This document shows positions 16,574 to 24,882 of a stretch of 64,000 nt of DNA, piece by piece. Both the position numbers and the translations under genes were made by a program. The stretch lies in the IMG/VR virus record IMGVR_UViG_3300043436_003269, positions 1 to 64,000 of that record. One strand, written 5' to 3'. How positions within the stretch are numbered: position 1 is the first letter of the stretch; each line of letters begins with the position of its first letter. Origin of the DNA: a virus. The notes beneath the pieces are model-generated. The model was not told the DNA's origin. It searched no databases and saw nothing but the letters and a program-made list of their open reading frames with translations.

Positions 16574-16750
16574 TTACTCTCTTATAATTAAATCCTTTAT
16601 TGAGTCCAATATCACATTCATCCTTGACTTACCATCATACAATTCAACATATAAATTTGGATTGTTTGGCACGTAATATAATTCAGTTATGACCCAATTT
16701 GTGTCCATGTAGTTTATCTCTTTACCTTTAATTATAAATGCATCTCTCAT
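16574..16750 (-). CDS. Unknown small protein, 58 aa
   Basis: MRDAFIIKGKEINYMDTNWV begins a small beta-rich protein (TELYYVPNNPNLYVELYDG). I use the ATG at 16748-16750, 4 nt past the previous stop. It lies between the nucleotidyltransferase and the glycosyltransferase with 1-4 base spacing, so it is probably in the operon. No family recognised. Confidence 0.6.
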   Translation of the reverse strand: MRDAFIIKGKEINYMDTNWVITELYYVPNNPNLYVELYDGKSRMNVILDSIKDLIIRE

Positions 16751-16754
16751 GTAA

Positions 16755-17150
16755 TTAAATACCACCGAGACGTTTTCTTAATTCTGTTGAACTATATTTG
16801 TGGGTTCTTTTATTGAAGTAGTATTCCATTTCTAAGTTGCAACCCGTGAAAACTTTGTTTCGATATTCATCACCTAATATTCGAATATCAATATTATTAT
16901 TTTGAAGGATTGTCATAAGTTCTTTTTCCGATTCATATGGTATAATTTCATCCACATATTTCACCGCAGATAATTGAGTCCATCTCTCATAAAAAGATTG
17001 AATTGGTTTATTCTTATCAGGTCTATCTAATGTTGGATTTACTTGTAAAGCGACAATCAGGTGGTCACACACCGATTTTGCCTCTTTTAACATTAAAACG
17101 TGTCCCGCATGTAATAAATCAAATGCACTTGCAGTTATTCCTATTTTCAT
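16755..17150 (-). CDS. TagD/RfaE2-like nucleotidyltransferase
   Basis: This 131-aa cytidylyltransferase-like enzyme has GITASAFDLLHAGHVLMLKEAK (HxGH at about residues 14-17), then VALQVNP, and a C-terminal YSSTELRKR, the IST-type signature. Glycerol-3-phosphate cytidylyltransferases and the RfaE C-terminal domain have this length. It probably activates a sugar- or polyol-phosphate with CTP or ATP, feeding the downstream glycosyltransferase. The gene follows the repeat protein by 2 bases. Confidence 0.85.
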   Translation of the reverse strand: MKIGITASAFDLLHAGHVLMLKEAKSVCDHLIVALQVNPTLDRPDKNKPIQSFYERWTQLSAVKYVDEIIPYESEKELMTILQNNNIDIRILGDEYRNKVFTGCNLEMEYYFNKRTHKYSSTELRKRLGGI

Positions 17151-17152
17151 AT

Positions 17153-18301
17153 TTAAAATTTTTCTCCGTTTTCAATTACATCATTCACATATTGAGTATG
17201 AGGTTTGGTTATATCTTCTTTTCTATAATAATAAATCCCCCAATCTCTGTTGCCATCTTGTGCTGGTAATGGTTGAACTTCTTTAATTCCATTTTTAATC
17301 ACACCTTCAATTCGGGCAGTATGAGGATAAACATCATCATGAGTTTCTTTGACACCATTCTTAACCGTTTGAACTACTTCTCGTAATCGATGATGTTCTT
17401 CCATGTTAGTTTCTTTTATCCCTTCCTCAACCACTCTTTCTACTACAGCATCTATTGAGGGAATCTGAGCACAGGTTTGTTTAACCCCATTCTTAATGAT
17501 ATCATCCAATCTCTCATCACCATCCTCCCAATCACCATACTCAGTATGTTTCACTCCTTCCTTTATAACATCTTCAATAACACAAGAACCATCAATTTGT
17601 AGTGATTTTTCGGTGTGTTTCACACCAGTCTCAATAACTTCTTTAACATCAAATTGGTCAGTCCAATCATATTCATGAGGAATTTTATCTGAGTAGGTAT
17701 TTTTCACCCCATTTTGAATAGCGCTTTCAACTACTGTATCTCTGGTATTTAACCAAAGTTGGGTGTTCTTCACCCCATTTTGAATGGTATCTTCAACTTC
17801 CTCAAGTTGAGAGTTAACCAATTCAATGGTTTCTTTAACACCTGTTTCAATCATGTATTCAATAACATCTTCGTCATCCATCTCAAGGTCAATAGTTTCC
17901 TTCACCCCATTATGTATGGTGTCTTCAACTCTATACGGACCATAATTTCTACCCCCAGAGGTATGCTTCACCCCATTTTGAATGGTGTCTTCAACCTGTT
18001 GGACCAAATGACGCTTCCGCACTTCAGTGTCTTTCACCTCATTTTTGACAGGTTTTTTCTTATTGATGACATTGTTCTCAACCCACTTTGTAATATAATG
18101 TTGGTTTTCAATTACATCCATTGAGGTATATGCAAATAAACTATTAAAGAAATTGTAGTTATACCATAACGTACCATCTTTGGTAAGTTCAATAACCCAT
18201 CTTTTATCATCTGTAAAAATGAGCCAAGTTGAACCATTATTAGTATATGTATCGACTTTCTGTACTGCCTCGTCGATTAATGTGTTGACAATTTTCTCCA
18301 T
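17153..18301 (-). CDS. Protein with 12 degenerate NGVK repeats
   Basis: This 382-aa protein has an N-terminal domain (about 1-80, STWLIFTDDKRWVIELTKDGTLWYNYNFF) followed by about 12 repeats of roughly 22 residues with core VxDxIxNGVKxT (QNGVKHT, HNGVKET, ETGVKET, KEGVKHT, EEGIKET and so on), with variable charged linkers. It ends in a Trp/Tyr segment and NDVIENGEKF. At DNA level several repeat units are nearly identical (about 28 bases around TTCACCCCATTTTGAATGG), so expansion is recent. The start is fixed by TACATTTG 4 nt upstream. Function unknown; a solenoid or binding scaffold is likely. Confidence 0.8.
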   Translation of the reverse strand: MEKIVNTLIDEAVQKVDTYTNNGSTWLIFTDDKRWVIELTKDGTLWYNYNFFNSLFAYTSMDVIENQHYITKWVENNVINKKKPVKNEVKDTEVRKRHLVQQVEDTIQNGVKHTSGGRNYGPYRVEDTIHNGVKETIDLEMDDEDVIEYMIETGVKETIELVNSQLEEVEDTIQNGVKNTQLWLNTRDTVVESAIQNGVKNTYSDKIPHEYDWTDQFDVKEVIETGVKHTEKSLQIDGSCVIEDVIKEGVKHTEYGDWEDGDERLDDIIKNGVKQTCAQIPSIDAVVERVVEEGIKETNMEEHHRLREVVQTVKNGVKETHDDVYPHTARIEGVIKNGIKEVQPLPAQDGNRDWGIYYYRKEDITKPHTQYVNDVIENGEKF

Positions 18302-18305
18302 AATA

Positions 18306-18313
18306 CAAATGTA
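18306..18313 (-). promoter_or_regulatory. Class A promoter box (TACATTTG)
   Basis: It lies 4 nt before the ATG at 18299-18301. Confidence 0.65.
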
Positions 18314-18340
18314 GAAAATTAAATAACAAGAAACAATAAA

Positions 18341-18529
18341 TTAAGATTTTTTTCCTTTGGGAATGATTCTAAAAGCAAGAACTCTCTTACCATTAACAGT
18401 TGGCATTCCGTATTCATCCTTACCAATACTCTTAACGGTTGTTTTTTTGTTTTTAAATCTACCTGTATAGATTGTGTCCCCAATCTTTAATGGGACATAT
18501 ATTCCGTCAATTCTATTATTGTCTTCCAT
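18341..18529 (-). CDS. Small SH3-like protein, 62 aa
   Basis: MEDNNRIDGIYVPLKIGDTIYTGRF begins a small basic beta protein: KIGDTIYTGRFKNKKTTVKSIG, then a turn and NGKRVLAFRIIPKGKK. The spacing of short strands and GD/NG turns suggests an SH3- or KOW-like barrel. It starts one base after the next gene's stop, in the leader-gene operon. No family assigned. Confidence 0.6.
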   Translation of the reverse strand: MEDNNRIDGIYVPLKIGDTIYTGRFKNKKTTVKSIGKDEYGMPTVNGKRVLAFRIIPKGKKS

Positions 18530-18530
18530 T

Positions 18531-18842
18531 TTATTCTATAGTATCTTCTTCCATACAATCTTGAGACGTATTAACTAAAACCATTGGTCTAATACCAATA
18601 TAATCTTCAATATATTTGGCGATTCTAGTTTCGATACTATTACCAATATATTTGGGAGTTAATACTAAAACAATATAGTCAGATGTTTTTGTGGCAACTA
18701 CATCACAAATAGGAATTTTGTTTTCAAAAAAACGTAAAACAAGTTCTTCCATAATGACACTTAATTTATCTCGTTCAATATGTTCTCTATTGAATTTTTT
18801 AATCGTATTTCGTAATTGTTCTTCTGTTATAATGTATTTCAT
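18531..18842 (-). CDS. Unknown protein with ITEEQ leader, 103 aa
   Basis: The leader MKYIITEEQLRNTIKKFNRE is followed by a small alpha/beta domain (SVIMEELVLRFF, DYIVLVLTPKYIGNSIETRIAKYIEDYIG). It shares the leader with the next two upstream genes (18846 and 19432) but not the body. The three lie in tandem, spaced by 3 and 13 bases, and form one transcription unit. A packaged small protein is inferred. Confidence 0.78.
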   Translation of the reverse strand: MKYIITEEQLRNTIKKFNREHIERDKLSVIMEELVLRFFENKIPICDVVATKTSDYIVLVLTPKYIGNSIETRIAKYIEDYIGIRPMVLVNTSQDCMEEDTIE

Positions 18843-18845
18843 ATA

Positions 18846-19418
18846 CTATTTGTCTCTATAAAGAATATCTGCGTACATCACATCAAGGTCTCTACCACCT
18901 TCAAGTTGTCGTATAACATCCTGTCTTTTAAATAAAGTGTGTGCCACAATATAATCAATCATTTCATCATCCGTTAAATCATCAGGTCTGACAAATTTAG
19001 GTTTACAAGGACTATCTATATTTGTACTAATCATAATTTCATCGATACTTAATCCTTTTTCATCAACCAACTCCTCAAATTTTGGAACCATTACGTCTTC
19101 ATACCACTCTTCAATAACATGGAGAGCATATGATTTTTTGATACTGAATATATTTCTAATTTGGTCAACAATCGTCATAGACACAATTAACTTACCAACA
19201 TTAAACTTACCATCTTCAAAATAATAATTTATCATGAAATGATTTTTACCATCTATACACCAATTTTCTGAAAGACTACCAAGATTGTTGTTTTTAGTAC
19301 TAAAAGTCCTTTCACCCTCTGAGAATAAAAGATTCAAATATTTAATAATCCCATTCTGTAACGCACCGCTACTTCTATTGAATCGATTGAATTGTTCTTC
19401 TGTGATTATTATCTTCAT
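18846..19418 (-). CDS. Unknown protein with ITEEQ leader, 190 aa
   Basis: The leader MKIIITEEQFNRFNRSSG matches the neighbour at 19432-20727 for its first 15 residues except position 2. The body has a strand-rich middle (GKNHFMINYYFEDGKFNVGKLIVSM), a helix (HVIEEWYEDVMVPKFEELV) and an acidic C-terminal region. No family recognised. Confidence 0.78.
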   Translation of the reverse strand: MKIIITEEQFNRFNRSSGALQNGIIKYLNLLFSEGERTFSTKNNNLGSLSENWCIDGKNHFMINYYFEDGKFNVGKLIVSMTIVDQIRNIFSIKKSYALHVIEEWYEDVMVPKFEELVDEKGLSIDEIMISTNIDSPCKPKFVRPDDLTDDEMIDYIVAHTLFKRQDVIRQLEGGRDLDVMYADILYRDK

Positions 19419-19431
19419 TATTAATTACTTA

Positions 19432-20727
19432 TTACATTGCAATGTTAACTTGTGATTTTAGATAGTTAGCTTGTTTAGCTATCTTGGTTAAAACATTACG
19501 GTAAGTTTTTTTATCATTTTTATAATATAATATTAATTGGTCTAATCCATCTTTACCAATCATTTTTAAGCTATTCGCATCAAAAACTTTTTCACCTTTT
19601 GTATATCTAAGAATATCATCTAAATAACCCATTAATTGCTCTTTAGGTAAATACTTCATCCAACTTTTAGTTGTGTTAGTTAAAGTTTGAAGTGCTGCCG
19701 ATGTAACCGCATTTATCTCATATGGGTGTAAGTTATAGTTTTTAACACTACTGGTATTATATGTTTTATTTAATTTACTACTAACCATTGATGGGTCTTT
19801 AATATGAGCCAACTCATGTCCTATTAATTCATCTAAATCGGCTTTCCCAACAATGTTTTTATTTACAAAAATACCATCACCTTTAGCAAACGCATCAATA
19901 TTTTTTAATTCAGGTCTAGTTTTGGCATACATATTTGGGTCAAAAACATTTATTTTAACTTGTTTTACACCATTCTTGGTATTAATTGACACAATTTGGG
20001 TTGTTTTACCTGTTTTAATTCCATTTGTCATGGCTTTAATACTCTGTAACTCTTCTTGTGAAAATTTCACTCCAAATTTTGTAGCAAAATTAGATAACTT
20101 GGGGGACGCAACTTTACCCTTTTTCAAAGTACCAATAAACTGTTCTTTAGTTATTTTTTTTGATACCAATTTCTTTAATAAATCATCATAAGCACTTTTA
20201 CCAAATCTTTGAACATAGCTTGGTTTAAATTGACTAACACTACCTTTTAAACTATTTAATATACTACTAGTCGCCTTTAATTCATTCGTCACAAGTGATT
20301 TATTGGCGTTGATTGATTTTAAAACTTGTGCTTCAGTTTGTGTAAATTTGGAGGTTTTTCCAACTTTTGATGCCAACGCAGCCATACCCTTCGCACCTAA
20401 TTGCTTAACTCCTGGTATTTTAGATACTACAGGACCTATAAATGGGAGTAATGAAAATCCTGTGGCAATAGCTGCGCTTTTATTATCACCTTCTTGATAA
20501 TATTGGAGAGCATCTAACGCTCCAATTCCAGCACTAATAAAAGGTCCTATAACAGGTATAAAGGCGGTTGCCAATCCTAAAATAGCATTTAATTCATGAG
20601 TTGGCATTTTAACAATTTTAGACATTTCCATTGCATGATATTGAGGTGTGAACATTGTGCCCATACCTTGCTCAGACAACTGTAAATTAAATCGGTTGAA
20701 TTGCTCTTCTGTGATTATTATTCTCAT
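19432..20727 (-). CDS. ITEEQ-leader protein: toxin-like hydrophobic module and HExxH
   Basis: This 431-aa protein starts MRIIITEEQFNRFNLQLSEQ. Residues about 40-115 form paired hydrophobic helices separated by a charged loop (GLATAFIPVIGPFISAGIGALD ... DNKSAAIATGFSLLPFIGPVV), the layout of the pre-toxin segment of polymorphic toxins and of colicin-like pores. About residues 290-310 hold LIGHELAHIKDP, an HExxH zinc site with a trailing Asp. So it may be a packaged toxin-like protein with a zincin domain. The class B box lies 4 nt upstream. Its relative at 44576-45619 has the same hydrophobic layout without the HExxH. Confidence 0.72.
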   Translation of the reverse strand: MRIIITEEQFNRFNLQLSEQGMGTMFTPQYHAMEMSKIVKMPTHELNAILGLATAFIPVIGPFISAGIGALDALQYYQEGDNKSAAIATGFSLLPFIGPVVSKIPGVKQLGAKGMAALASKVGKTSKFTQTEAQVLKSINANKSLVTNELKATSSILNSLKGSVSQFKPSYVQRFGKSAYDDLLKKLVSKKITKEQFIGTLKKGKVASPKLSNFATKFGVKFSQEELQSIKAMTNGIKTGKTTQIVSINTKNGVKQVKINVFDPNMYAKTRPELKNIDAFAKGDGIFVNKNIVGKADLDELIGHELAHIKDPSMVSSKLNKTYNTSSVKNYNLHPYEINAVTSAALQTLTNTTKSWMKYLPKEQLMGYLDDILRYTKGEKVFDANSLKMIGKDGLDQLILYYKNDKKTYRNVLTKIAKQANYLKSQVNIAM

Positions 20728-20731
20728 TCCC

Positions 20732-20739
20732 TATAAATA
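20732..20739 (-). promoter_or_regulatory. Class B promoter box (TATTTATA)
   Basis: AAAGTATTTATAGGGAATG; spacing 4 nt. It drives the three-gene ITEEQ operon. Confidence 0.65.
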
Positions 20740-20763
20740 CTTTGGTAGTGTAAAGATTTTGAG

Positions 20764-20771
20764 TATATTTG
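20764..20771 (+). promoter_or_regulatory. Class A promoter box (TATATTTG)
   Basis: It lies 4 nt before the ATG at 20776, divergent from the class B box 25 bases away. Confidence 0.7.
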
Positions 20772-20775
20772 TAAA

Positions 20776-21450
20776 ATGATTGACAATTTAGAAATAATCA
20801 AACCACTTTTGAACTTCGATGATGAAGGTGACTTCTACATGCTCTATGTGTTTAAGAGAAAGAAAGACCAACCTGAAGGTGAAAGAGATAACCACCAATC
20901 GGTAAGGACCATTAAAACTTATTGTATTGAAAGTATTGACCACCTTGAACGTAGGTATGATGAGATTAAACAACTTTGTGAGATGTTTAAGGCTCGTGCA
21001 TATATCCATGTTCAGAAACAAAACCATAAAGATGTTTCTTTGAATATGATGGTTGAATTGGCTCAAAGAATACAGAGTGGTCAAACTAACCAAAAAGGTT
21101 TATTCGATTCAGTTGTTGGTCAAATCAAAACCTCAGAGAAAAGATGGATTGTTGATGTGGATATTAAAGATGAAGATGTATTAATGAAAATAATTACCAT
21201 CATTAATAAGTTTTGTCGTCCATTTGTTACAAAATCAGAAAACCACTTTCATCGGTCGGATGGAACTGTTGAGATTACTTATGACTATGTTCCAAAAGTT
21301 ATTGAGGTTATTCCAACCAAAAGTGGTTACCATGTAATCACTGAACGATTTGATGTTATGGAATTCAAGAAAACTTTTTTAGGCGGAGATGTTCCTGATA
21401 TTCAAAAGAAGAACCCAACTTTATTATATTACCCCAACTCTTTAGATTAA
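20776..21450 (+). CDS. Conserved-type phage protein, possibly primase-like, 224 aa
   Basis: MIDNLEIIKPLLNFDDEGDFYMLYVFKRKK starts this soluble protein. It has a central RAYIHVQKQNHKDVSLNMM, then EKRWIVDVDIKDED and IPTKSGYHVITERFD. The DVD motif followed by a TKSGxHVI strand loosely recalls archaeo-eukaryotic primase-like enzymes, but I would not assign that without profile support. It heads a four-gene plus-strand run (20776-22322). Confidence 0.6.
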   Translation: MIDNLEIIKPLLNFDDEGDFYMLYVFKRKKDQPEGERDNHQSVRTIKTYCIESIDHLERRYDEIKQLCEMFKARAYIHVQKQNHKDVSLNMMVELAQRIQSGQTNQKGLFDSVVGQIKTSEKRWIVDVDIKDEDVLMKIITIINKFCRPFVTKSENHFHRSDGTVEITYDYVPKVIEVIPTKSGYHVITERFDVMEFKKTFLGGDVPDIQKKNPTLLYYPNSLD

Positions 21451-21454
21451 AATT

Positions 21455-21724
21455 ATGACAGTAAGTATGGACGGATTGAGGAGACAGTTGTTAAGGAACT
21501 ACAACTCCCTCACAGAAAAATTAAATAGTAAAATTACTGATTCAGGTAGTGACTCACAAATCACTATTGATGCTGACTATATCCAAAGAGAGTTGGATGG
21601 TTTAAGGAGTTGTATCGTAACATTAGCCTTCACTTATATGGATGGTGAAGATGGATGGAAAGAAATGGATGAGAACACACATTTTACCCAATTCAATCCC
21701 GAAGAAGATGATGAAGAAAATTAA
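21455..21724 (+). CDS. Unknown acidic protein, 89 aa
   Basis: This helical protein (GLRRQLLRNYNSLTEKLNSKI ... DADYIQRELDGLRSCIVTL) has an acidic, aromatic C-terminus ending EEDDEEN. It follows the 20776 gene by 4 bases and is part of the same run. No family recognised; the C-terminal acidic tail is common in phage accessory proteins. Confidence 0.65.
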   Translation: MTVSMDGLRRQLLRNYNSLTEKLNSKITDSGSDSQITIDADYIQRELDGLRSCIVTLAFTYMDGEDGWKEMDENTHFTQFNPEEDDEEN

Positions 21725-21736
21725 AAAATAGAACAA

Positions 21737-21958
21737 ATGAATGACGGTACAATAGTATTAGACCACATAGATTATGAGGGTTATAGATATATCTATAAAA
21801 AACAACCAGGTAAAAATGGTGATATCTGTTTAGCAACTAAAGACCCAAAAAAATACTGTAACGGGTTTTACTCATTCTCAAGTAAAGACCCTGGTAGTGG
21901 GATGTCATTTGTGGTTATAGCACACAATAACCCCAACGAAAATTGGTATGAAAATTAA
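21737..21958 (+). CDS. Unknown protein, 73 aa
   Basis: A small beta-rich soluble protein: LDHIDYEGYRYIYKKQPGKNGD, KKYCNGFYSFSSKDPGSGMSF. It overlaps the HNH gene start by 11 bases. No family recognised. Confidence 0.6.
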   Translation: MNDGTIVLDHIDYEGYRYIYKKQPGKNGDICLATKDPKKYCNGFYSFSSKDPGSGMSFVVIAHNNPNENWYEN

Positions 21959-22322
21959 TAGAGAAGAGGTTTATAATAAGTGTGGAGGACATTGTGCTTA
22001 TTGTGGAAATGAAATCACAATAAAACAAATGCAAATCGACCACATAGAACCTTTATTTAGAAATCATACCGATAGTCAGTTGGAACATTACAAAAGGGAG
22101 AGAGGTACAAATGAAATATATAACCTTCTCCCTTCTTGTGGTAGATGTAATAAGTGGAAGAGCACATTCAGATTAGAAGACTTTAGAAAGGTCGTTAAAA
22201 CCTCAATAAATAGATTAGAAAGAGATACACCCAACTTTAATTTGGCTAGAGATTTTGGATTAATTACCGTAAATGATGTTGAAGTTGTTTTTTATTTTGA
22301 AAACAAAAATGGGAGTCAGTGA
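21948..22322 (+). CDS. HNH endonuclease
   Basis: This 124-aa HNH nuclease has CGGHCAYCGNEITI (first Cys pair, about 9-18), IDHIEPL (about 30-36, the catalytic His) and NLLPSCGRCNKWKST (about 62-76, the second Cys pair and N). Length and layout fit the small zinc-bound HNH family found in phages, as homing or DNA-cleaving enzymes. Its stop lies inside the bidirectional terminator at 22307-22331. Confidence 0.85.
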   Translation: MKINREEVYNKCGGHCAYCGNEITIKQMQIDHIEPLFRNHTDSQLEHYKRERGTNEIYNLLPSCGRCNKWKSTFRLEDFRKVVKTSINRLERDTPNFNLARDFGLITVNDVEVVFYFENKNGSQ

Positions 22323-22331
22323 CTCCCATTT
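22307..22331. terminator. Bidirectional terminator between convergent genes
   Basis: Near-perfect palindrome AAATGGGAGTCA / TGACTCCCATTT between the HNH and endolysin genes. Confidence 0.8.
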
Positions 22332-22333
22332 CA

Positions 22334-23164
22334 TTATTTAAGTAAGTTGTAATACTCTTTGAAGTGTTTGATTCTATCAGGTAACCCGATAGTTCCACCG
22401 TTCACTCTTTTTGTAACCGCAGTTACGGTAGCGTCATCAGCACCTTTATCACAAATAGCCCATAACTTATTTGAATCGAAGAAGAATGCTGCAGAAGCCA
22501 ATGGGTATTTTGTAGCAACCAAATCAGGATTAGCAACAGTATCTTCACCAATGAACTTAGCGAAGTTTGTGTAGTTTGCCTTACCTGTCAATTGGATGTA
22601 ACCTCTACCTCTAAATTTGAAACCTTCTTTTGTTGTTTCATCACCATTACCCATTCTACCACCATATACTTTGGAAGCAATTTTCTCAGGGTTTCTTGCG
22701 TATGACTCAGCAAGATTACCAGGGAAATATTTAGGGAAGATTTTTTTCAATCCATCAGCAGAATAGTTTAAGTTTTCAGACACAGCTTTAAAACCACCTG
22801 ACTCGTGACCACATTGTGATAAGAAGTGAGCTAACCTTAAATTGTTTGTAATGTTGAACTTTGCCGCAGTTTCAGGAATCTGAGCAATTACCGCATCAGG
22901 AATGTGACCTTTCAACTTGTCTATGTTTAATGGTCCCGCTTTCGCAATTACTACATCTTCTTTAATAACTGATGGAGCAACTCCACCAAACATTTTGGAC
23001 CAAGTACCGTCACCTACAATACCATCTGCAGTTAAACCATTTGCTGCTTGCCATTCTTTAACTTTAGTTTCAGTACCAGCACCGAAAATACCATCAGCCG
23101 CCAATCCTAATTTTTCTTGTAATTTCTTTACGTCATCACTTTTTGAACCTTTTTTTAATAACAT
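22334..23164 (-). CDS. Endolysin: peptidoglycan-binding + GH19 lysozyme
   Basis: This 276-aa cell-wall hydrolase has an N-terminal PG_binding_1 domain (about 1-60: VKKLQEKLGLAADGIFGAGTE, WQAANGLTADGIVGDGTW) and a GH19 catalytic domain (about 85-276). The GH19 shows AHFLSQCGHESGGF with catalytic Glu, NLNYSADGLKKIFP, and FRGRGYIQLTGKANY. There is no signal peptide, so release probably needs the holin candidates at 27400-28802. A class B box lies upstream, as expected for a late lysis gene. Confidence 0.92.
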   Translation of the reverse strand: MLLKKGSKSDDVKKLQEKLGLAADGIFGAGTETKVKEWQAANGLTADGIVGDGTWSKMFGGVAPSVIKEDVVIAKAGPLNIDKLKGHIPDAVIAQIPETAAKFNITNNLRLAHFLSQCGHESGGFKAVSENLNYSADGLKKIFPKYFPGNLAESYARNPEKIASKVYGGRMGNGDETTKEGFKFRGRGYIQLTGKANYTNFAKFIGEDTVANPDLVATKYPLASAAFFFDSNKLWAICDKGADDATVTAVTKRVNGGTIGLPDRIKHFKEYYNLLK

Positions 23165-23195
23165 TTTTTTTAATTTTTATTTAGTTTATTTTATA

Positions 23196-23203
23196 TATAA
23201 ATA
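23196..23203 (-). promoter_or_regulatory. Class B promoter box (TATTTATA)
   Basis: TATTTATA lies about 31 nt before the endolysin ATG and supports late expression. Confidence 0.5.
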
Positions 23204-23205
23204 GT

Positions 23206-24882
23206 TCAGTAACTAACTACTGAACCATTTGAATATCCTGTATTAATCAAATAATAACTTGAACTAGCACCACTCGTTGGGCTAGTAATTGTGATTGAAG
23301 TAGTACCAGGTAATGTACTTCTTAAATCCGAAGTTGAGGTGTTAATTGTATTATATTGGCTTGAAGTAAATAATCTTGTGTTAGGTAAAGACCCTCCCCA
23401 AGTTGAGAATCTACCGCTAATTCTCATATAAATTCGGTATACATCCGTTATATTAATATTCCCATCATTATTAACATCATATCGATAATAATCCAATGAG
23501 TTAAATGTTCTACTTATTACTTTATTGTTGGCGGAAATCGCATCATTATTACTAATAGTCGTTGTTGGTGTTGGTATGTCAATTTGAATATACCATTCAG
23601 TTGATGGATTTGTTGATTGAGAAAAAGAATAATACCCTAATGAATTAGTATAAACTGTTTGGTGTAATACCCATGCAGTGAAACCGACAACATAATCAAA
23701 CTCTATCACGTATGGTAGTGATGTGTTTGCCAAGTCATTCCATTTACCTCCACTTACAAACTGAGTATAATCTTCAGTCCCCGAATTGTTAGGTTCTCCA
23801 GGATTCCAATTAACATATTGGTTAGACCTATATCTATAATTGTATAGATTAAATGTTCTATCAATTTCATCAACAGTAATTGCTCTATTAAAGAATTGGA
23901 TGTCTCCCAATCTAAACGCACCATAACCACCATGTCCCATGTTAGTAGCATCTTGTAAACCAAAGGCAAAATGTTGTTGTCCTGTACCACTATGTAAAAA
24001 CGCCGCTTGACGAGTAAAGTTGGTACTACCAAAGTTTACGTTATTTAAATAACCTCTCATTGTTGTACCATCGTATGTGACGCATACTAAATTCCAAGTG
24101 TTTAAAGTAATTGAAGTACTTAATTGAGTAATCCCCGCACCGTTCCAAAATCCAACTCTTAATGTGTTTGAACCAGTAATTTCCATAATTGATTCATGCC
24201 AACCTGAAGAAGGACTTGCTACACCTAATTCAGATGCAATTACACCATTCCCTGTTGGGTAAATCCAAGCAACTACAGATATTGAAGTACTTGAAAACTT
24301 AGAAGCCAAATTATTCGTTATTGCGTATTGGTTAGTCCCATTAAATGTTAGATACTTACCACCTGTACTTGAATAAGTTGGTGTATTATATAGTGTGGAG
24401 TTAATTGAAGATTTAATGTCGGTCAAAACCGTTCCTGAAGAATATGAAGAAACGTCATAGTCTGCAGATAATCCATCGGTAACTTGTACCTCAGTCCAAC
24501 GATAACCACCAGCAGGTTCAGAATATGTGTATCCCGCAACCTTATCTTGATAATACCCAATCCAACCTGATGGCCATGTGTTGAATAAGAAATTATTCTC
24601 ACTGATATTAGACACTGTTGCCAAGTGACCATTCATGGATTCACAAGTTGTTTTTGCTGAAGTCCAAGTCGCACTACCTGTTGAACGATAATATGAATGT
24701 CCGTTATAGTTTGTTTGTGACGTGAACCCAACCAAATTTGGTGTGGTTCTTTTATATAACTTAACGGGAACATTAGGTGCCGCTCCTCCTCCTGCATTAT
24801 AGATGTAACCAGAATACGTAAATGTTTGACCAAAAAGAATATTGGTAAAAATTAAAAATAATATGGTTACATATTTCCTCAT
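23206..24882 (-). CDS. Secreted adhesin: C-type lectin fold with LamG inserted
   Basis: This 558-aa exported protein starts MRKYVTILFLIFTNILFGQ (signal peptide). A C-type lectin domain begins around residue 60 (SYYRSTGSATWTSAKTTCES, GHLATVSNISENNFLF, GWIGYYQDK) but is interrupted by a LamG/concanavalin-like domain (about 150-355: LTFNGTNQYAI, SISVVAWIYPTGNG, WNLVCVTYDGT, GDIQFFNRAITVDEI). The lectin then resumes with NWNPGEPNNSGTEDYTQF and KWNDL. A dockerin-like YYRYDVNNDGNINITDVY follows (about 470). There is no T9SS tail. It overlaps the upstream gene by 4 bases (ATGA). Confidence 0.82.
   Translation of the reverse strand: MRKYVTILFLIFTNILFGQTFTYSGYIYNAGGGAAPNVPVKLYKRTTPNLVGFTSQTNYNGHSYYRSTGSATWTSAKTTCESMNGHLATVSNISENNFLFNTWPSGWIGYYQDKVAGYTYSEPAGGYRWTEVQVTDGLSADYDVSSYSSGTVLTDIKSSINSTLYNTPTYSSTGGKYLTFNGTNQYAITNNLASKFSSTSISVVAWIYPTGNGVIASELGVASPSSGWHESIMEITGSNTLRVGFWNGAGITQLSTSITLNTWNLVCVTYDGTTMRGYLNNVNFGSTNFTRQAAFLHSGTGQQHFAFGLQDATNMGHGGYGAFRLGDIQFFNRAITVDEIDRTFNLYNYRYRSNQYVNWNPGEPNNSGTEDYTQFVSGGKWNDLANTSLPYVIEFDYVVGFTAWVLHQTVYTNSLGYYSFSQSTNPSTEWYIQIDIPTPTTTISNNDAISANNKVISRTFNSLDYYRYDVNNDGNINITDVYRIYMRISGRFSTWGGSLPNTRLFTSSQYNTINTSTSDLRSTLPGTTSITITSPTSGASSSYYLINTGYSNGSVVSY

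Noticed and set aside
17700-18050. CRISPR array suggested by regularly spaced ~28-base repeats
   Set aside because: Repeats are inside a continuous reading frame, spacing varies by codon multiples and the units encode the NGVK protein repeat.
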